The notes under the pieces are model-generated. The model was given only the letters and a program-made list of their open reading frames with translations. It was not told where the DNA came from and made no database searches. Position numbers and translations under genes: made by a program. Positions 1 to 7,727 of a stretch of 64,000 nt of DNA are shown here, piece by piece. How positions within the stretch are numbered: the first letter of the stretch is position 1; every line of letters starts with the position of its first letter. This DNA comes from JAKACA01 sp049510975. GTDB taxonomy: Bacteria; Actinomycetota; Acidimicrobiia; Acidimicrobiales; Bog-793. The stretch covers positions 62,001-126,000 of the forward strand of contig JBEKYM010000007.1 in NCBI GenBank assembly GCA_049510975.1. Direction: 5' to 3'.

Positions 1-308
1 GCCCCGACCGGCGCCAGCACCACGACGTCGCCCACTTGAAAATTCCAGGCGCCGCAGACGACTTCGACCGGATCGGGGCCGCCGCGGTCGACGACGACCC
101 GGCGGATGCGGTCGGCGCCGGGGATGGCGGCGATCTCGAGCACTTGCGACACCACGACGTCGCCGAGGCCCTCCCCCACTCGTTCGACACCTTCGACGAC
201 GAGTCCGAGGGCATCGAGCTCGGCTCCGAGGTCGGCAACCGCTGACCGGTCGCCGGGGGCGACGTCGAGCGGCGTCAACGACTGCAACCACGAGAGCGGG
301 GCTCGCAT
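1..308 (-). CDS. pheT: Phenylalanyl-tRNA synthetase beta subunit, N-terminal fragment
   Basis: Only the first 102 codons are in the window; the rest runs off the left edge. The protein starts MRAPLSWLQSL, the usual beginning of PheT, and continues into the tRNA-binding (EMAP-like) domain, with VCGAWNFQVGDVV matching the conserved CGA.N...GD.V segment. PheT pairs with PheS as an alpha2-beta2 enzyme that charges tRNA-Phe; the beta chain also carries the editing site, which is not visible here. The ATG lies 27 bases after the pheS stop, so the two form one operon. Confidence 0.93.
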   Translation of the reverse strand, partial: MRAPLSWLQSLTPLDVAPGDRSAVADLGAELDALGLVVEGVERVGEGLGDVVVSQVLEIAAIPGADRIRRVVVDRGGPDPVEVVCGAWNFQVGDVVVLAPVG

Positions 309-335
309 CAGGGCGGACCTTTCAGGACGGGTGGG

Positions 336-1418
336 TCAGAACTGTCGGAGGAATCGCACGTCGTTCTCGATGAACGAACGCAGGTCGGCGATGCCGTGGC
401 GCATGATGGCGAGGCGGTCGATGCCGAAGCCGAACGCAAAGCCGGTCCACTCCTCGGGGTCCACACCCGTCGCCTCGAAGACCGCCGGGTTGACCATGCC
501 GCACCCGCCGAGCTCGATCCAGCCGGTCTGGGCACACGTCCGGCAGCCCGCCCCGTCGCAGATCGTGCACGAGATCTCGAATTCGGCTGACGGCTCGGTG
601 AAGGGGAAGTAGGCGGGTCGCAGCCGAGTGCGGACGTTCGCCCCGAAGATTGCCTGCACGAAGGTGTCGATGGTGCCGGCGAGGTCCCCGAAGCTGACAC
701 CGTGGTCGACGACGAGCCCTTCGATCTGGTGGAACACGGGCAGGTGGGTGGCATCCGGCGTGTCGCGCCGGTAGACACGGCCCGGCACGACGGCGTAGAT
801 CGGCAGCTGACCGCGCTCGAGCAGGTGGATTTGAACCGGCGAGGTGTGGGTGCGCAGGAGGACCGTTTCCGGCTCGCCGACATCGACGAAGAACGTGTCG
901 ACCGAGCTGCGGGCCGGGTGGTCGAGGGGGACGTTGAGGGCTTGAAAGTTGTACCAGTCCGTTTCGACTTCGGGACCCTCGGCGATCTCGTAGCCCATGC
1001 CGACGAAGACGTCCTCGAGCTCCTCCCGGATCTGGGTGACGAGATGGAGGTGGCCCGCGAGCCGGCCGGTCAGCGCCTCGGTGAGGTCCATGCGGTCGGC
1101 TGCCAGTCGCTGCGCCCGAGCCGTGGCTGCGAGCCCTTCGCGCTTGGCGGCGACCGCCTGCTCCACGCGCGTGCGCAGCTCGTGCAGCCGGCGGCCGGCG
1201 TCCCTGCGCTCGGACGGCTCGAGGCGACCGAGCTGCTGATAGGCGGCGGAGAACGGAGAGCGTTTGCCGATCGACTCGCGTTCGGCGTCCTCCAGCTCGT
1301 CCAGGCTCTGGGCGGCCCCGACGCGGGCGAGCGCCTCCGCCTCGAGGTGGGCGAGATCGCCGGTTGCGGCCGTGTCGGGGCGCGAGCTACTCGCGGTCAC
1401 GTCGGTCTCGGGCGGCAT
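336..1418 (-). CDS. pheS: Phenylalanyl-tRNA synthetase alpha subunit
   Basis: A 360-residue class II aminoacyl-tRNA synthetase subunit that forms Phe-tRNA with PheT in the cytoplasm. The first ~95 residues are the coiled-coil tRNA-binding arm. The catalytic core shows motif 2 around FHQIEGLVVD and motif 3 near the C-terminus (GFGIDRLAIMRHGI). Between them is a Cys-rich stretch (CTICDGAGCRTCAQTGW) at about residues 285-300, as in many bacterial PheS proteins. Length is normal (about 330-360). It sits directly between trmH (4 bases upstream) and pheT (27 bases downstream). Confidence 0.97.
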   Translation of the reverse strand: MPPETDVTASSSRPDTAATGDLAHLEAEALARVGAAQSLDELEDAERESIGKRSPFSAAYQQLGRLEPSERRDAGRRLHELRTRVEQAVAAKREGLAATARAQRLAADRMDLTEALTGRLAGHLHLVTQIREELEDVFVGMGYEIAEGPEVETDWYNFQALNVPLDHPARSSVDTFFVDVGEPETVLLRTHTSPVQIHLLERGQLPIYAVVPGRVYRRDTPDATHLPVFHQIEGLVVDHGVSFGDLAGTIDTFVQAIFGANVRTRLRPAYFPFTEPSAEFEISCTICDGAGCRTCAQTGWIELGGCGMVNPAVFEATGVDPEEWTGFAFGFGIDRLAIMRHGIADLRSFIENDVRFLRQF

Positions 1419-1422
1419 CGCC

Positions 1423-2247
1423 TCATGCTAGGCGGCGCCGGCGGGCCGCCTCGAAGCAGAGCACGGCCGCCGTCATCGCCACGTTGAGCGACTCCGTGCC
1501 CTCAGCCATGGGAATGGTGAGCGCACCGTCAAGCGCCACCCCGAGCTCCTCGGGCAAACCGGACGCCTCGTTGCCGAGCACGAGGGCGACGTCGCCGCCG
1601 TAGTCGGCCACGAGGTAATCCGTGCCGCCGCTCGCCCGCGTGCCGAGCAGCGTGACACCGCTGCGCTGCAGCTGTACCAGGGTCTCCGGTGGCGCCGGCG
1701 CCTTCACGAGCGGCACCTGGAAGACGGCGCCGGCGCTCGCCCGCACGGTCTTCGGGTTGTACGGATCGACGGATCCGGCGCAGGCGATCACGCCCGAGAC
1801 GCCCGATGCCGCAGCGATGCGCAGCACAGCCCCGAGGTTGCCGGGGTCGCGAACGTCGGCGCAGACGAGGAACAGCCGGCTGGCGCCATCGCCGGCGGGC
1901 AGGGCCAACAACGCCTCCAAGGAGACGTCGAGGGCCGCCACGACGGCACAGATGGGCTGAGGCGTGACCGTGTCGGCAACCCGTTCCATCACGCCGGGAG
2001 CGAGCTGAAAGACGCGGGCGCCGGCGCGCTCGGCTTGGGCGACGAGGGCGGTGATCGTCTGGCTGGTGTGGCCCTCGGGCGCGACGAAGAGGCTCTCGAT
2101 CGTGCAGCGCGACTGCAGAGCCACTTCGATGAGCTTGGCGCCCTCGGCGACGAAGACGCCCTCTGACTGGCGGGCGCCGGAGCGGCTGAGGAGACGGCGC
2201 AGCCGCTGGACGCGCTGATGCCGGATGTTCAGGCCGCCGAGGCTCAG
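1423..2247 (-). CDS. SpoU/TrmH-family RNA 2'-O-methyltransferase
   Basis: AdoMet-dependent RNA ribose methyltransferase of the SPOUT class, as often found next to rplT/pheS. Knot motifs are visible: NLGAVLRIAAASGV (motif 1), LVLGNEASGLPEE (motif 2) and IPMAEGTESLNVAMTAAV (motif 3). The N-terminal substrate-binding segment (VQRLRRLLSR...GVFVAEGAKLIEVAL) lies upstream of the first conventional start (GTG at 2124), so that start would remove a conserved part. Reading upstream there is no ATG, GTG or TTG. The best candidate is CTG at 2247, overlapping the rplT stop as CTGA and preceded by GAGG seven bases away. Start is therefore inferred; the coding body is secure. Target (23S rRNA or tRNA) not determinable. 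Confidence 0.85.
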   Translation of the reverse strand: MSLGGLNIRHQRVQRLRRLLSRSGARQSEGVFVAEGAKLIEVALQSRCTIESLFVAPEGHTSQTITALVAQAERAGARVFQLAPGVMERVADTVTPQPICAVVAALDVSLEALLALPAGDGASRLFLVCADVRDPGNLGAVLRIAAASGVSGVIACAGSVDPYNPKTVRASAGAVFQVPLVKAPAPPETLVQLQRSGVTLLGTRASGGTDYLVADYGGDVALVLGNEASGLPEELGVALDGALTIPMAEGTESLNVAMTAAVLCFEAARRRRLA

Positions 2248-2720
2248 GAAGCAGCCTCGTCGCCGGCGGTGTCGTCTTCGGCCTCGTCAGCCTCGGGCGG
2301 GCCGGCTGCCTCGGTGGCCGCTGCCACGACGGCTGCCGCTTGAGCGGCGGAGCCGCCGCCGCTGGCGCCGGCGTCCTCGGAGACGAGGCGCACCAGCGTC
2401 GCAAAGGCGTGCGGGTCCCGGACGGCCAGGTCGGCCAGGATGCGGCGGTCGACTTCGATGCCTTCGCGGTGGAGGCCTGCGATGAACCGGCTGTAGGTCG
2501 TCCCGTTCAGCCGAGCTGCCGCGTTGATCCGTTGGATCCACAGCCGCCGGAAGTCACCCTTCCGGGCGCGGCGGTCGCGGTAGGCGTACTGCAGCGAGTG
2601 CATGACCTGCTCGTTGGCGGACCGGTACGAGCGGGACTTGTTCCCATAGAACCCCTGGGCGCGCTCGAGTACGGTCCGGCGGTGCTTCTTGCCGTGGACA
2701 GCGCGCTTTACCCTGGCCAT
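2244..2720 (-). CDS. rplT: 50S ribosomal protein L20 with C-terminal tail
   Basis: L20 binds 23S rRNA early in 50S assembly. Residues 1-117 match the family throughout (MARVKRAVHGKKHRR; SRSYRSANEQVMHSLQYAYRDRRARKGDFRRLWI). Family members are usually 115-120 residues; this one is 158 because of an Ala/Gly/acidic low-complexity tail from about residue 118. The start has AGGAG about seven bases upstream. It follows rpmI after 141 bases, and its stop overlaps the inferred start of the methyltransferase gene. In other bacteria L20 represses this operon by binding its mRNA. Confidence 0.97.
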   Translation of the reverse strand: MARVKRAVHGKKHRRTVLERAQGFYGNKSRSYRSANEQVMHSLQYAYRDRRARKGDFRRLWIQRINAAARLNGTTYSRFIAGLHREGIEVDRRILADLAVRDPHAFATLVRLVSEDAGASGGGSAAQAAAVVAAATEAAGPPEADEAEDDTAGDEAAS

Positions 2721-2817
2721 CTGGGGCTCCTTTCGTCAGCTTTCATCAGCGGTGGTATCGAATCTCGACGGGTGCGGCGCACGCCGCCTCCCGTTTTTGT
2801 CACACGTCGCAGTGGCT

Positions 2818-2837
2818 GCAGCGAGCGATCTCGCTGC
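2818..2837 (-). other. Perfect hairpin between rpmI and rplT
   Basis: GCAGCGAG and CTCGCTGC (8 bp) flank a four-base loop in the 141-base rpmI-rplT gap. It lacks a U-tract on the minus strand, so it is not an obvious terminator. A role in L20 autoregulation or RNA processing is a guess based on the known behaviour of this operon in other bacteria. Confidence 0.55.
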
Positions 2838-2861
2838 GCTGAGCCTGTATCGGCTCGGACC

Positions 2862-3056
2862 TCAGAGCCCGAGTAGGCGCTTCACCTTCTTGGCGTCGGC
2901 CTTGGAGACCTCGACGTCGGCGGCCAAGCGTCGCGTCCGCACCGAGTTCTTGTGCTCGAGCAGGTGCTTGCGGTTCTGCTGACGGCGGCGAAGGCGTCCC
3001 GTGCCCGTGACCTTGAACCGGGCAACAGCCCCCCGGTCGGTCTTCATCTTTGGCAT
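2862..3056 (-). CDS. rpmI: 50S ribosomal protein L35
   Basis: A 64-residue basic protein with the family pattern: MPKMKTDRGAVARFKVTGTG, then RRRQQNRKHLLEHK and a C-terminal VKRLLGL. It is a structural protein of the 50S subunit. Length and sequence are standard. Its start is 6 bases after the infC stop, in the classic infC-rpmI-rplT order. Confidence 0.97.
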   Translation of the reverse strand: MPKMKTDRGAVARFKVTGTGRLRRRQQNRKHLLEHKNSVRTRRLAADVEVSKADAKKVKRLLGL

Positions 3057-3062
3057 CGTCTC

Positions 3063-3911
3063 TTACTCCTCTGTCGCTGTCTCACTCGTCGCCCCGGCTG
3101 GGGCACTCGGCACCCCGGCTGGGGCACTCGGCACCTCTGCGGCACCGACCTGCGGTGCTGCGATGGAGCCGTTGGTGCTGTCTTCCCCGGCGCTCGTCTC
3201 CGGCCCGGTGTCGTCCTCGGTCGTGCTCGTGCTCGTTACGTCGGCCTCCGCCGGCGCTGTCGCTGCCGGTTCTGCCGCCACGGCTGCCACGGCCGGTGCA
3301 GCCTGCGGCGCACTCACCGGAGCGGCCGGAGCCGCGTGGTCACTCTTGCCTTCGTTCTGTGCCCGGGCAGCGTCAGCCTGGCGGGCTCGCTTGTCCGGTG
3401 CCAGCACCATCACCATGTTCTTGCCGTCGAGCCGTGCCTCGGACTCCACGCGAGCGGTGCCGTCCACCTGCTCGGCGATCCGATCGAGGATCTTCTTGCC
3501 GAGCTCGGAGTGAAACACCTCCCGGCCACGAAACATGACCGTGATCTTGACCTTGTGCCCCTCGTGCAAGAACTTCACAACCTGCCGGGTCTTGGTATCG
3601 AAGTCGCCGTTGCCGATCTTCGGCCGGTACTTCATCTCCTTGATCCCGATGTTGCTCGACTTGCGCCGGGACTCCTTTGCCCGCTGCGCTTCGTCGAACT
3701 TGAACTTCCCGTAGTCCATGATGCGGCACACGGGTGGGCTGGCGAGTGGAGCCACCTCCACGAGGTCCAAATCCTGTCGTTGAGCGATCTGGAGGGCTTC
3801 AGGAAGGGCTTTGATCCCGAGCTGGCGGCCTTCTGGGTCAACCAGTCGAACCTCGCGAGCACGGATGCGGTCGTTGATCCGGGGCTCGTTGGTGGTTGGT
3901 GCGTTGGTGAT
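3063..3911 (-). CDS. infC: Translation initiation factor IF-3, probable AUC start
   Basis: IF-3 binds the 30S subunit, prevents premature 50S joining and checks the start codon. The N-domain is present (INDRIRAREVRLVDPEG, LDLVEVAPLASPPVCRIMDYGK), as is the C-domain (IKEMKYRPKIGNGDFDTKTRQV, VKITVMFRGREVFH). The first conventional start codon lies at 3770, inside the N-domain. Upstream in frame there is no ATG, GTG or TTG, but an ATC at 3911 (ITNAPTTNEPRIND) lies just before the conserved start of the domain, with GAGAGGA about ten bases upstream. IF-3 genes in other bacteria use rare AUU/AUC-type starts for self-regulation. The C-terminus carries a ~75-residue Ala/Pro/acidic tail beyond the normal ~180 residues. 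Confidence 0.92.
   Translation of the reverse strand: MTNAPTTNEPRINDRIRAREVRLVDPEGRQLGIKALPEALQIAQRQDLDLVEVAPLASPPVCRIMDYGKFKFDEAQRAKESRRKSSNIGIKEMKYRPKIGNGDFDTKTRQVVKFLHEGHKVKITVMFRGREVFHSELGKKILDRIAEQVDGTARVESEARLDGKNMVMVLAPDKRARQADAARAQNEGKSDHAAPAAPVSAPQAAPAVAAVAAEPAATAPAEADVTSTSTTEDDTGPETSAGEDSTNGSIAAPQVGAAEVPSAPAGVPSAPAGATSETATEE
3092..3133. repeat. Two 21-bp tandem repeats in the infC tail
   Basis: Two identical 21-base units (starting CCCCGGCTGGGGCACTCGGC) encode a duplicated heptapeptide (VPSAPAG) in the low-complexity C-terminal tail of IF-3. This is probably slippage in a non-essential extension. Confidence 0.85.
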
Positions 3912-4116
3912 CGGCGGTCGGTCCTCTCTCGTCCTGGCCGTACGGTCGGTCCGGTACGGCGAACGGGGAGGCGAGCGAAGCGCTGGCCAGCCATCTGGAC
4001 CCGGCGCACCAGGTGGACCCGTTGCGATGTGGCAGCTCGGATCCTGTGGCCGGGTGGGAGAACGCTCTCGAGCGAACCCGCTTCCCCATCAGTTGTCGTC
4101 TCCTACGCTAGCAGCC

Positions 4117-4623
4117 GTGAGCAGCCTCTGGACACCCGACGGTGAGTACAAGGTCCCCCGACCCGGCGAGTCGAGCAGCAGCTCGAGCGGCCCCGCCGGG
4201 CCGCCTGACGGCAACCCGACCGGCGGGCCGCCGGCCCGGTCGGGCGGCGCCGCCGGAGGCGTTCCGGCCGGGGGCGACCAGCCGAGCGAGGAGGAGCTCC
4301 GACAGATCGCCCGCGAGCTGGCGGAGACGCCGCCCGAGGACATCATCGCCAACCACTGCTACGGCCTGTTCGAGCTCGCCGCCCTCCACCTGTCGCAGCA
4401 GCCGGTCAACCTCGTCGCCGCCCGGCTCGCCATCGACTCGATGGGCCTGCTCGTCGAGGGGCTCGGGGACCGGCTCGGAGCCCACGCCGCCACCCTCGCC
4501 GACGGGCTGACCCAGCTCCGGCTCGCCTTCGTGCGCATCGCCGAGGCCGCCCGGGCGGCGACAGAGGCGACGGCGTCCGCCGGCGGGCCCCCCGCCAACG
4601 GGTCAGCCGTCCCCGACGCCTGA
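4117..4623 (+). CDS. DUF1844-like conserved protein
   Basis: A 168-residue soluble protein. Residues 1-65 are a Pro/Gly/Ser-rich, low-complexity region (LWTPDGEYKVPRP at the start). The rest is helical and resembles the DUF1844 family: EEELRQIARELAETPPEDII, then LFELAALHLSQ, AARLAIDSMGLLVEGLGDRLG and a C-terminal helix. Function is unknown. The GTG at 4117 is the first start that begins with the conserved-looking WTPDGEYKVP segment; longer in-frame readings upstream run into infC leader sequence and look non-coding. It diverges from infC across a 205-base gap and converges with the next gene, overlapping it by 21 bases. Confidence 0.75.
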   Translation: MSSLWTPDGEYKVPRPGESSSSSSGPAGPPDGNPTGGPPARSGGAAGGVPAGGDQPSEEELRQIARELAETPPEDIIANHCYGLFELAALHLSQQPVNLVAARLAIDSMGLLVEGLGDRLGAHAATLADGLTQLRLAFVRIAEAARAATEATASAGGPPANGSAVPDA

Positions 4624-4962
4624 CGCTGACTCTGACGACGCTGACGACAACGACGACGCCGGCGACAACGACGACGCCGGCGACTCAGACTGCTGCCCCA
4701 CCACGGCCGTGACCGAGCGGCCCTCGAGAACTCCCCCGAGGCCGGCGACGACGACGAAGGCGACGAGCGTGCCCGGCTCGATCTCACGAGAACCGTCGGC
4801 GATGGCCGTGCAATGGAACCGGTACTGCGCGCCGCCGGCGACGACGGTCCCGAGCCCGCCGGCCGAGTCGAAGCTGGCGACCCGCCCGATCTGAGGGACC
4901 CCGAGCAGGCGCGGAAAGGGCGGAAAGGGCGGAAAGAGCGGCCGGCGGCCCGAACTCGTCAA
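4603..4962 (-). CDS. Small cold-shock-domain-like protein
   Basis: A 119-residue protein whose middle (IGRVASFDSAGGLGTVV, then YRFHCTAIADGSREIEPG and LVAFVVVAG) follows the cold-shock-domain pattern of G.V..FD...G.G.I, F.C..I..G.R.I..G..V.F. The RNA-binding aromatic patch (FGF/FVH) is mostly absent, so nucleic-acid binding is uncertain. The last ~35 residues are a Ser/Ala/Glu repeat (SPASSLSPASSLSSASSES). The TTG start overlaps the hisG stop (TTGA), indicating coupling to hisG. The 3' end overlaps the convergent DUF1844-like gene. Confidence 0.65.
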   Translation of the reverse strand: MTSSGRRPLFPPFPPFPRLLGVPQIGRVASFDSAGGLGTVVAGGAQYRFHCTAIADGSREIEPGTLVAFVVVAGLGGVLEGRSVTAVVGQQSESPASSLSPASSLSSASSESASGVGDG

Positions 4963-5834
4963 TGGACGATCTTGGAGAGTGCCAGCTCGATGATGTCCGT
5001 CGCCCCGCGCTCCTTGAGGGCGGGGATGAGGACGTTGATGTCCGACTTGGCGACGACGGTCTCGACGGCATAGGCGTCGTCCCCGAAGAGCTTCGACACC
5101 GTGGGGGACTTCATCGCCGGTAGAACGCCGATGACCTCGTCGAGGTCGGCGGCCGAGACGTTGAGCTTCACGAGCACTTTGCCCCTGGCCTCGAGCGTCC
5201 CCTCCAGCAGCACGAGCAGCTGGCCCATCGCCCGTGCCTTGTCCGGGTCGGCAAACGACTCCCGGTTGGCGACGAGCTCGGTGTAGGACACGAGCAACGT
5301 GTCGATGATGCGCAGCCCTGCAGCCCGGATCGCTCGGCCCGTCTCGGTGATCTCGACGACGGCATCGGCGATGTCGGGCACCTTCGCCTCGGTGGCGCCA
5401 TAGGAGAAACGCACCTCGGCCTCCACGCCCCGCTCGGTCAGGAACCGCTCGGTCAGGCGCGGGTACTCCGTCGCCACGCGGGAACCCGGCGGCAGGTCGC
5501 TCACCGAAGTGACCGGCGAATCGGCACCGACCGCCAGCACGACCCGGATCGGCGAGGACGTCGCCTTCGAGTACTGGAGCTCTCCGAGGGAGACGACGTC
5601 GGCGGCGGTTTCTTCGACCCAGTCGCGCCCGGTGATGCCGATGTCGAAGAGGCCCTCCGCCACGTAGGAGGGAATCTCCTGCGGCCGCAGGATCCGGACT
5701 TCGTCGATCCTCGGGTCGTCGATGGTGGCGGAGTAGTCGACGTCCGACGAGCGCCGCACGGTGAGGTCGGCTTCGGCGAAGAGGCGGAACGTCGCCTGCT
5801 CGAGCGAGCCTTTCGGCAGGACGAGACGGAGCAT
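4959..5834 (-). CDS. hisG: ATP phosphoribosyltransferase, long form
   Basis: First enzyme of histidine biosynthesis: joins ATP and PRPP to give phosphoribosyl-ATP. At 291 residues it is the long, HisZ-independent form with a C-terminal regulatory domain for histidine feedback (from about residue 210, including VLPAMKSPTVSKLFGDDAYAVE). N-terminal family features are LRLVLPKGSLEQAT and GLFDIGITGRDWV; the PRPP-binding region is at about residues 150-175. It lies 36 bases after ribH, an arrangement (rib genes then his genes) common in actinobacteria. No hisE is seen next to it. Confidence 0.96.
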   Translation of the reverse strand: MLRLVLPKGSLEQATFRLFAEADLTVRRSSDVDYSATIDDPRIDEVRILRPQEIPSYVAEGLFDIGITGRDWVEETAADVVSLGELQYSKATSSPIRVVLAVGADSPVTSVSDLPPGSRVATEYPRLTERFLTERGVEAEVRFSYGATEAKVPDIADAVVEITETGRAIRAAGLRIIDTLLVSYTELVANRESFADPDKARAMGQLLVLLEGTLEARGKVLVKLNVSAADLDEVIGVLPAMKSPTVSKLFGDDAYAVETVVAKSDINVLIPALKERGATDIIELALSKIVH

Positions 5835-5870
5835 GATCGCAGGCCGGGTGCGGTGAGGGTGCAGCGCCGG

Positions 5871-6431
5871 CTAGTAGGACATCGGCGTGCGCGCCCGCGA
5901 CCGCAGCGTGGCACCCCGCTCCTTCAGCTGCCGCAGCACCGTCACCATCTCGATGACGGTCTCGACCGCCTCTTCACCCTTGTTGCCGACCTTGCCGCCG
6001 GAGCGCTCCATCGCCTGGGCGAGGGTCTCGGTCGTGAGGACGCCGAAAGCGATCGGGAACTTGGTCTCGAGCATGACGCGCTGCAGGCCGGCGGCGCACT
6101 CGCCGGCGACGAAGTCGAAATGCGCCGTCTCGCCCCGAATGACGGCGCCGAGGCACACCATGGCGTCGAAGCTTCCCGACGCCGCGATCGCCTGCGCCGC
6201 CAGCGGCAGCTCGAAGCTCCCCGGCACCCACACGACGATGCGGCTCTCCGGAGCGACGCCGCACTCGTCGAGCTTTCGCTGGGCCCCCTCGAGCAACCGG
6301 GAGGTCACCTCGCCGTTGAAGCGTCCGCAGAGCACGGCGATGCGCAAGCCGCTGCCGTCGTGAGAGCCGACGAGGTCGCCGTCCGGTGTCGCCGTCGGCA
6401 GCGGCGCCAGCCGGTGGGTCGGCTCAGGCAT
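5871..6431 (-). CDS. ribH: 6,7-dimethyl-8-ribityllumazine synthase
   Basis: Condenses 5-amino-6-ribitylaminouracil with 3,4-dihydroxybutanone phosphate to make the riboflavin precursor lumazine; the family forms 60-subunit shells or pentamers. Motifs are clear: IAVLCGRFNGEVTSRLLEGA, WVPGSFELPLAAQAIA, CLGAVIRGETAHFDFVAGEC and FGVLTTETLAQAMERSGG. The protein is 186 residues including a ~28-residue N-terminal extension beyond the usual start. Its start overlaps the ribBA stop by 8 bases. Confidence 0.97.
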   Translation of the reverse strand: MPEPTHRLAPLPTATPDGDLVGSHDGSGLRIAVLCGRFNGEVTSRLLEGAQRKLDECGVAPESRIVVWVPGSFELPLAAQAIAASGSFDAMVCLGAVIRGETAHFDFVAGECAAGLQRVMLETKFPIAFGVLTTETLAQAMERSGGKVGNKGEEAVETVIEMVTVLRQLKERGATLRSRARTPMSY

Positions 6432-7695
6432 CGGCCACGTCCGGCTCGGAGCCCTCCGCCGGCGACACGGGCACGACGACGCCGTCGCCGAGACCGCCGA
6501 GGATGTGACCCATGCGCTCGCGTTTGGTCTGCAGGTAGCGCAGGTTCTCCGGGTTGGGTGCCGGCTCGATCGGCACCCGCTCGACGATGTCCAGCCCGAA
6601 ACCCTCCAGCCCTCCGTACTTGGCCGGGTTGTTCGTCATGAGCCGCATCGTCGTGATGCCGAGGTCGACGAGGATCTGGGCGCCGATGCCGTACTCGCGG
6701 TTGTCGACCGGCAGGCCGAGGTCGAGGTTGGCATCGACCGTGTCGCGCCCTTCCTCCTGCAAGGTGTAGGCGCGCAGCTTGTGAGCGAGCCCGATGCCGC
6801 GCCCCTCGTGGCCGCGCAGGTAGACGACGACGCCGGCCCCCTCTGCGGAGATCTTCTCGAGGGCGACGTCGAGCTGCGGGCCACAGTCGCAGCGGCGCGA
6901 CCCGAAGACGTCACCGGTGAGGCACTCGCTGTGGACTCGCACGAGGACGTTCTGGCGCCCGGCGACGTCGCCGGCGACGAGGGCGAAGTGGTGCTCCCCG
7001 TCGATGGTGGAGAGGTAGGCATGCCCGGTGAACTCACCGTGGGCGGTGGGGATGCGCGCCGAGGCGATGCGCTCGACGAGCTTCTCCCGGTGGCGCCGGT
7101 AGCGGACGAGGTCGGCGATCGTGATCATCACGAGGCCATGGGTCTTGGCGAATGCCTCCAGCTCGGGTCGGCGCGCCATCGACTGCTTGTCGGCCGTGAC
7201 GATCTCGCAGAGGATGCCGGCCGGGTAGCAGCCGGCGATGCGGGCGAGATCGATCGTCGCCTCGGTGTGACCCGCCCGCTTGAGCACTCCGCCCGTCCGG
7301 TAGCGCAACGGGAACATGTGACCGGGTCGGGCGAGGTCGTGCGGGCGGGTGGCCGGGTCGATGAGGGCCTGGATGGTGGCGGCACGGTCGCCGGCGGAGA
7401 TGCCCGTCGTCGTTCCCGGCTTGAAGTCGACCGCCACCGTGAACGCCGTCCGCTGCGACTCGGTGTTCTGCGGCACCATCAGCGGCAGCTCGAGCTCGTC
7501 GAGCCGCTCGGGCATGAGCGGCACGCAGATGAGGCCCGAGGTGTGGGCGAGAAAGAAGGCGATGCTCTCCGGCGTGGCGAACTCGGCAGCCATGACGAGG
7601 TCGCCCTCGTTCTCTCGGTCCTCGTCGTCGACAACGACCACCATCTCGCCTCGCCCGATGGCGGCGATGGCGTCTTCGACTTTCGACAGGGGCAA
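6424..7695 (-). CDS. ribBA: Bifunctional DHBP synthase / GTP cyclohydrolase II
   Basis: Fusion of the two entry enzymes of riboflavin synthesis. Residues ~1-205 form 3,4-dihydroxy-2-butanone-4-phosphate synthase (DDEDRENEGDLVMAAEF; RPGHMFPL; AGHTEATIDLARIAG). The remainder is GTP cyclohydrolase II with its zinc cysteines (HSECLTGDVFGSRRCDCG), catalytic RGHEGRGIGL and MTNNPAKYGGLEG. I chose TTG at 7695, eight bases after GAGGAG, giving 423 residues; a much longer open frame upstream is the ribD gene read in another frame. It follows ribD after 32 bases. Confidence 0.95.
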   Translation of the reverse strand: MPLSKVEDAIAAIGRGEMVVVVDDEDRENEGDLVMAAEFATPESIAFFLAHTSGLICVPLMPERLDELELPLMVPQNTESQRTAFTVAVDFKPGTTTGISAGDRAATIQALIDPATRPHDLARPGHMFPLRYRTGGVLKRAGHTEATIDLARIAGCYPAGILCEIVTADKQSMARRPELEAFAKTHGLVMITIADLVRYRRHREKLVERIASARIPTAHGEFTGHAYLSTIDGEHHFALVAGDVAGRQNVLVRVHSECLTGDVFGSRRCDCGPQLDVALEKISAEGAGVVVYLRGHEGRGIGLAHKLRAYTLQEEGRDTVDANLDLGLPVDNREYGIGAQILVDLGITTMRLMTNNPAKYGGLEGFGLDIVERVPIEPAPNPENLRYLQTKRERMGHILGGLGDGVVVPVSPAEGSEPDVADA

Positions 7696-7727
7696 GATCC
7701 CGGCTCCTCGTTCTCCGGCCAACAAGC

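Noticed and set aside
3092..3133. Tandem 21-mers as a CRISPR-like or regulatory repeat
   Set aside because: Only two adjacent copies in frame within a low-complexity tail; no spacers and no cas genes.
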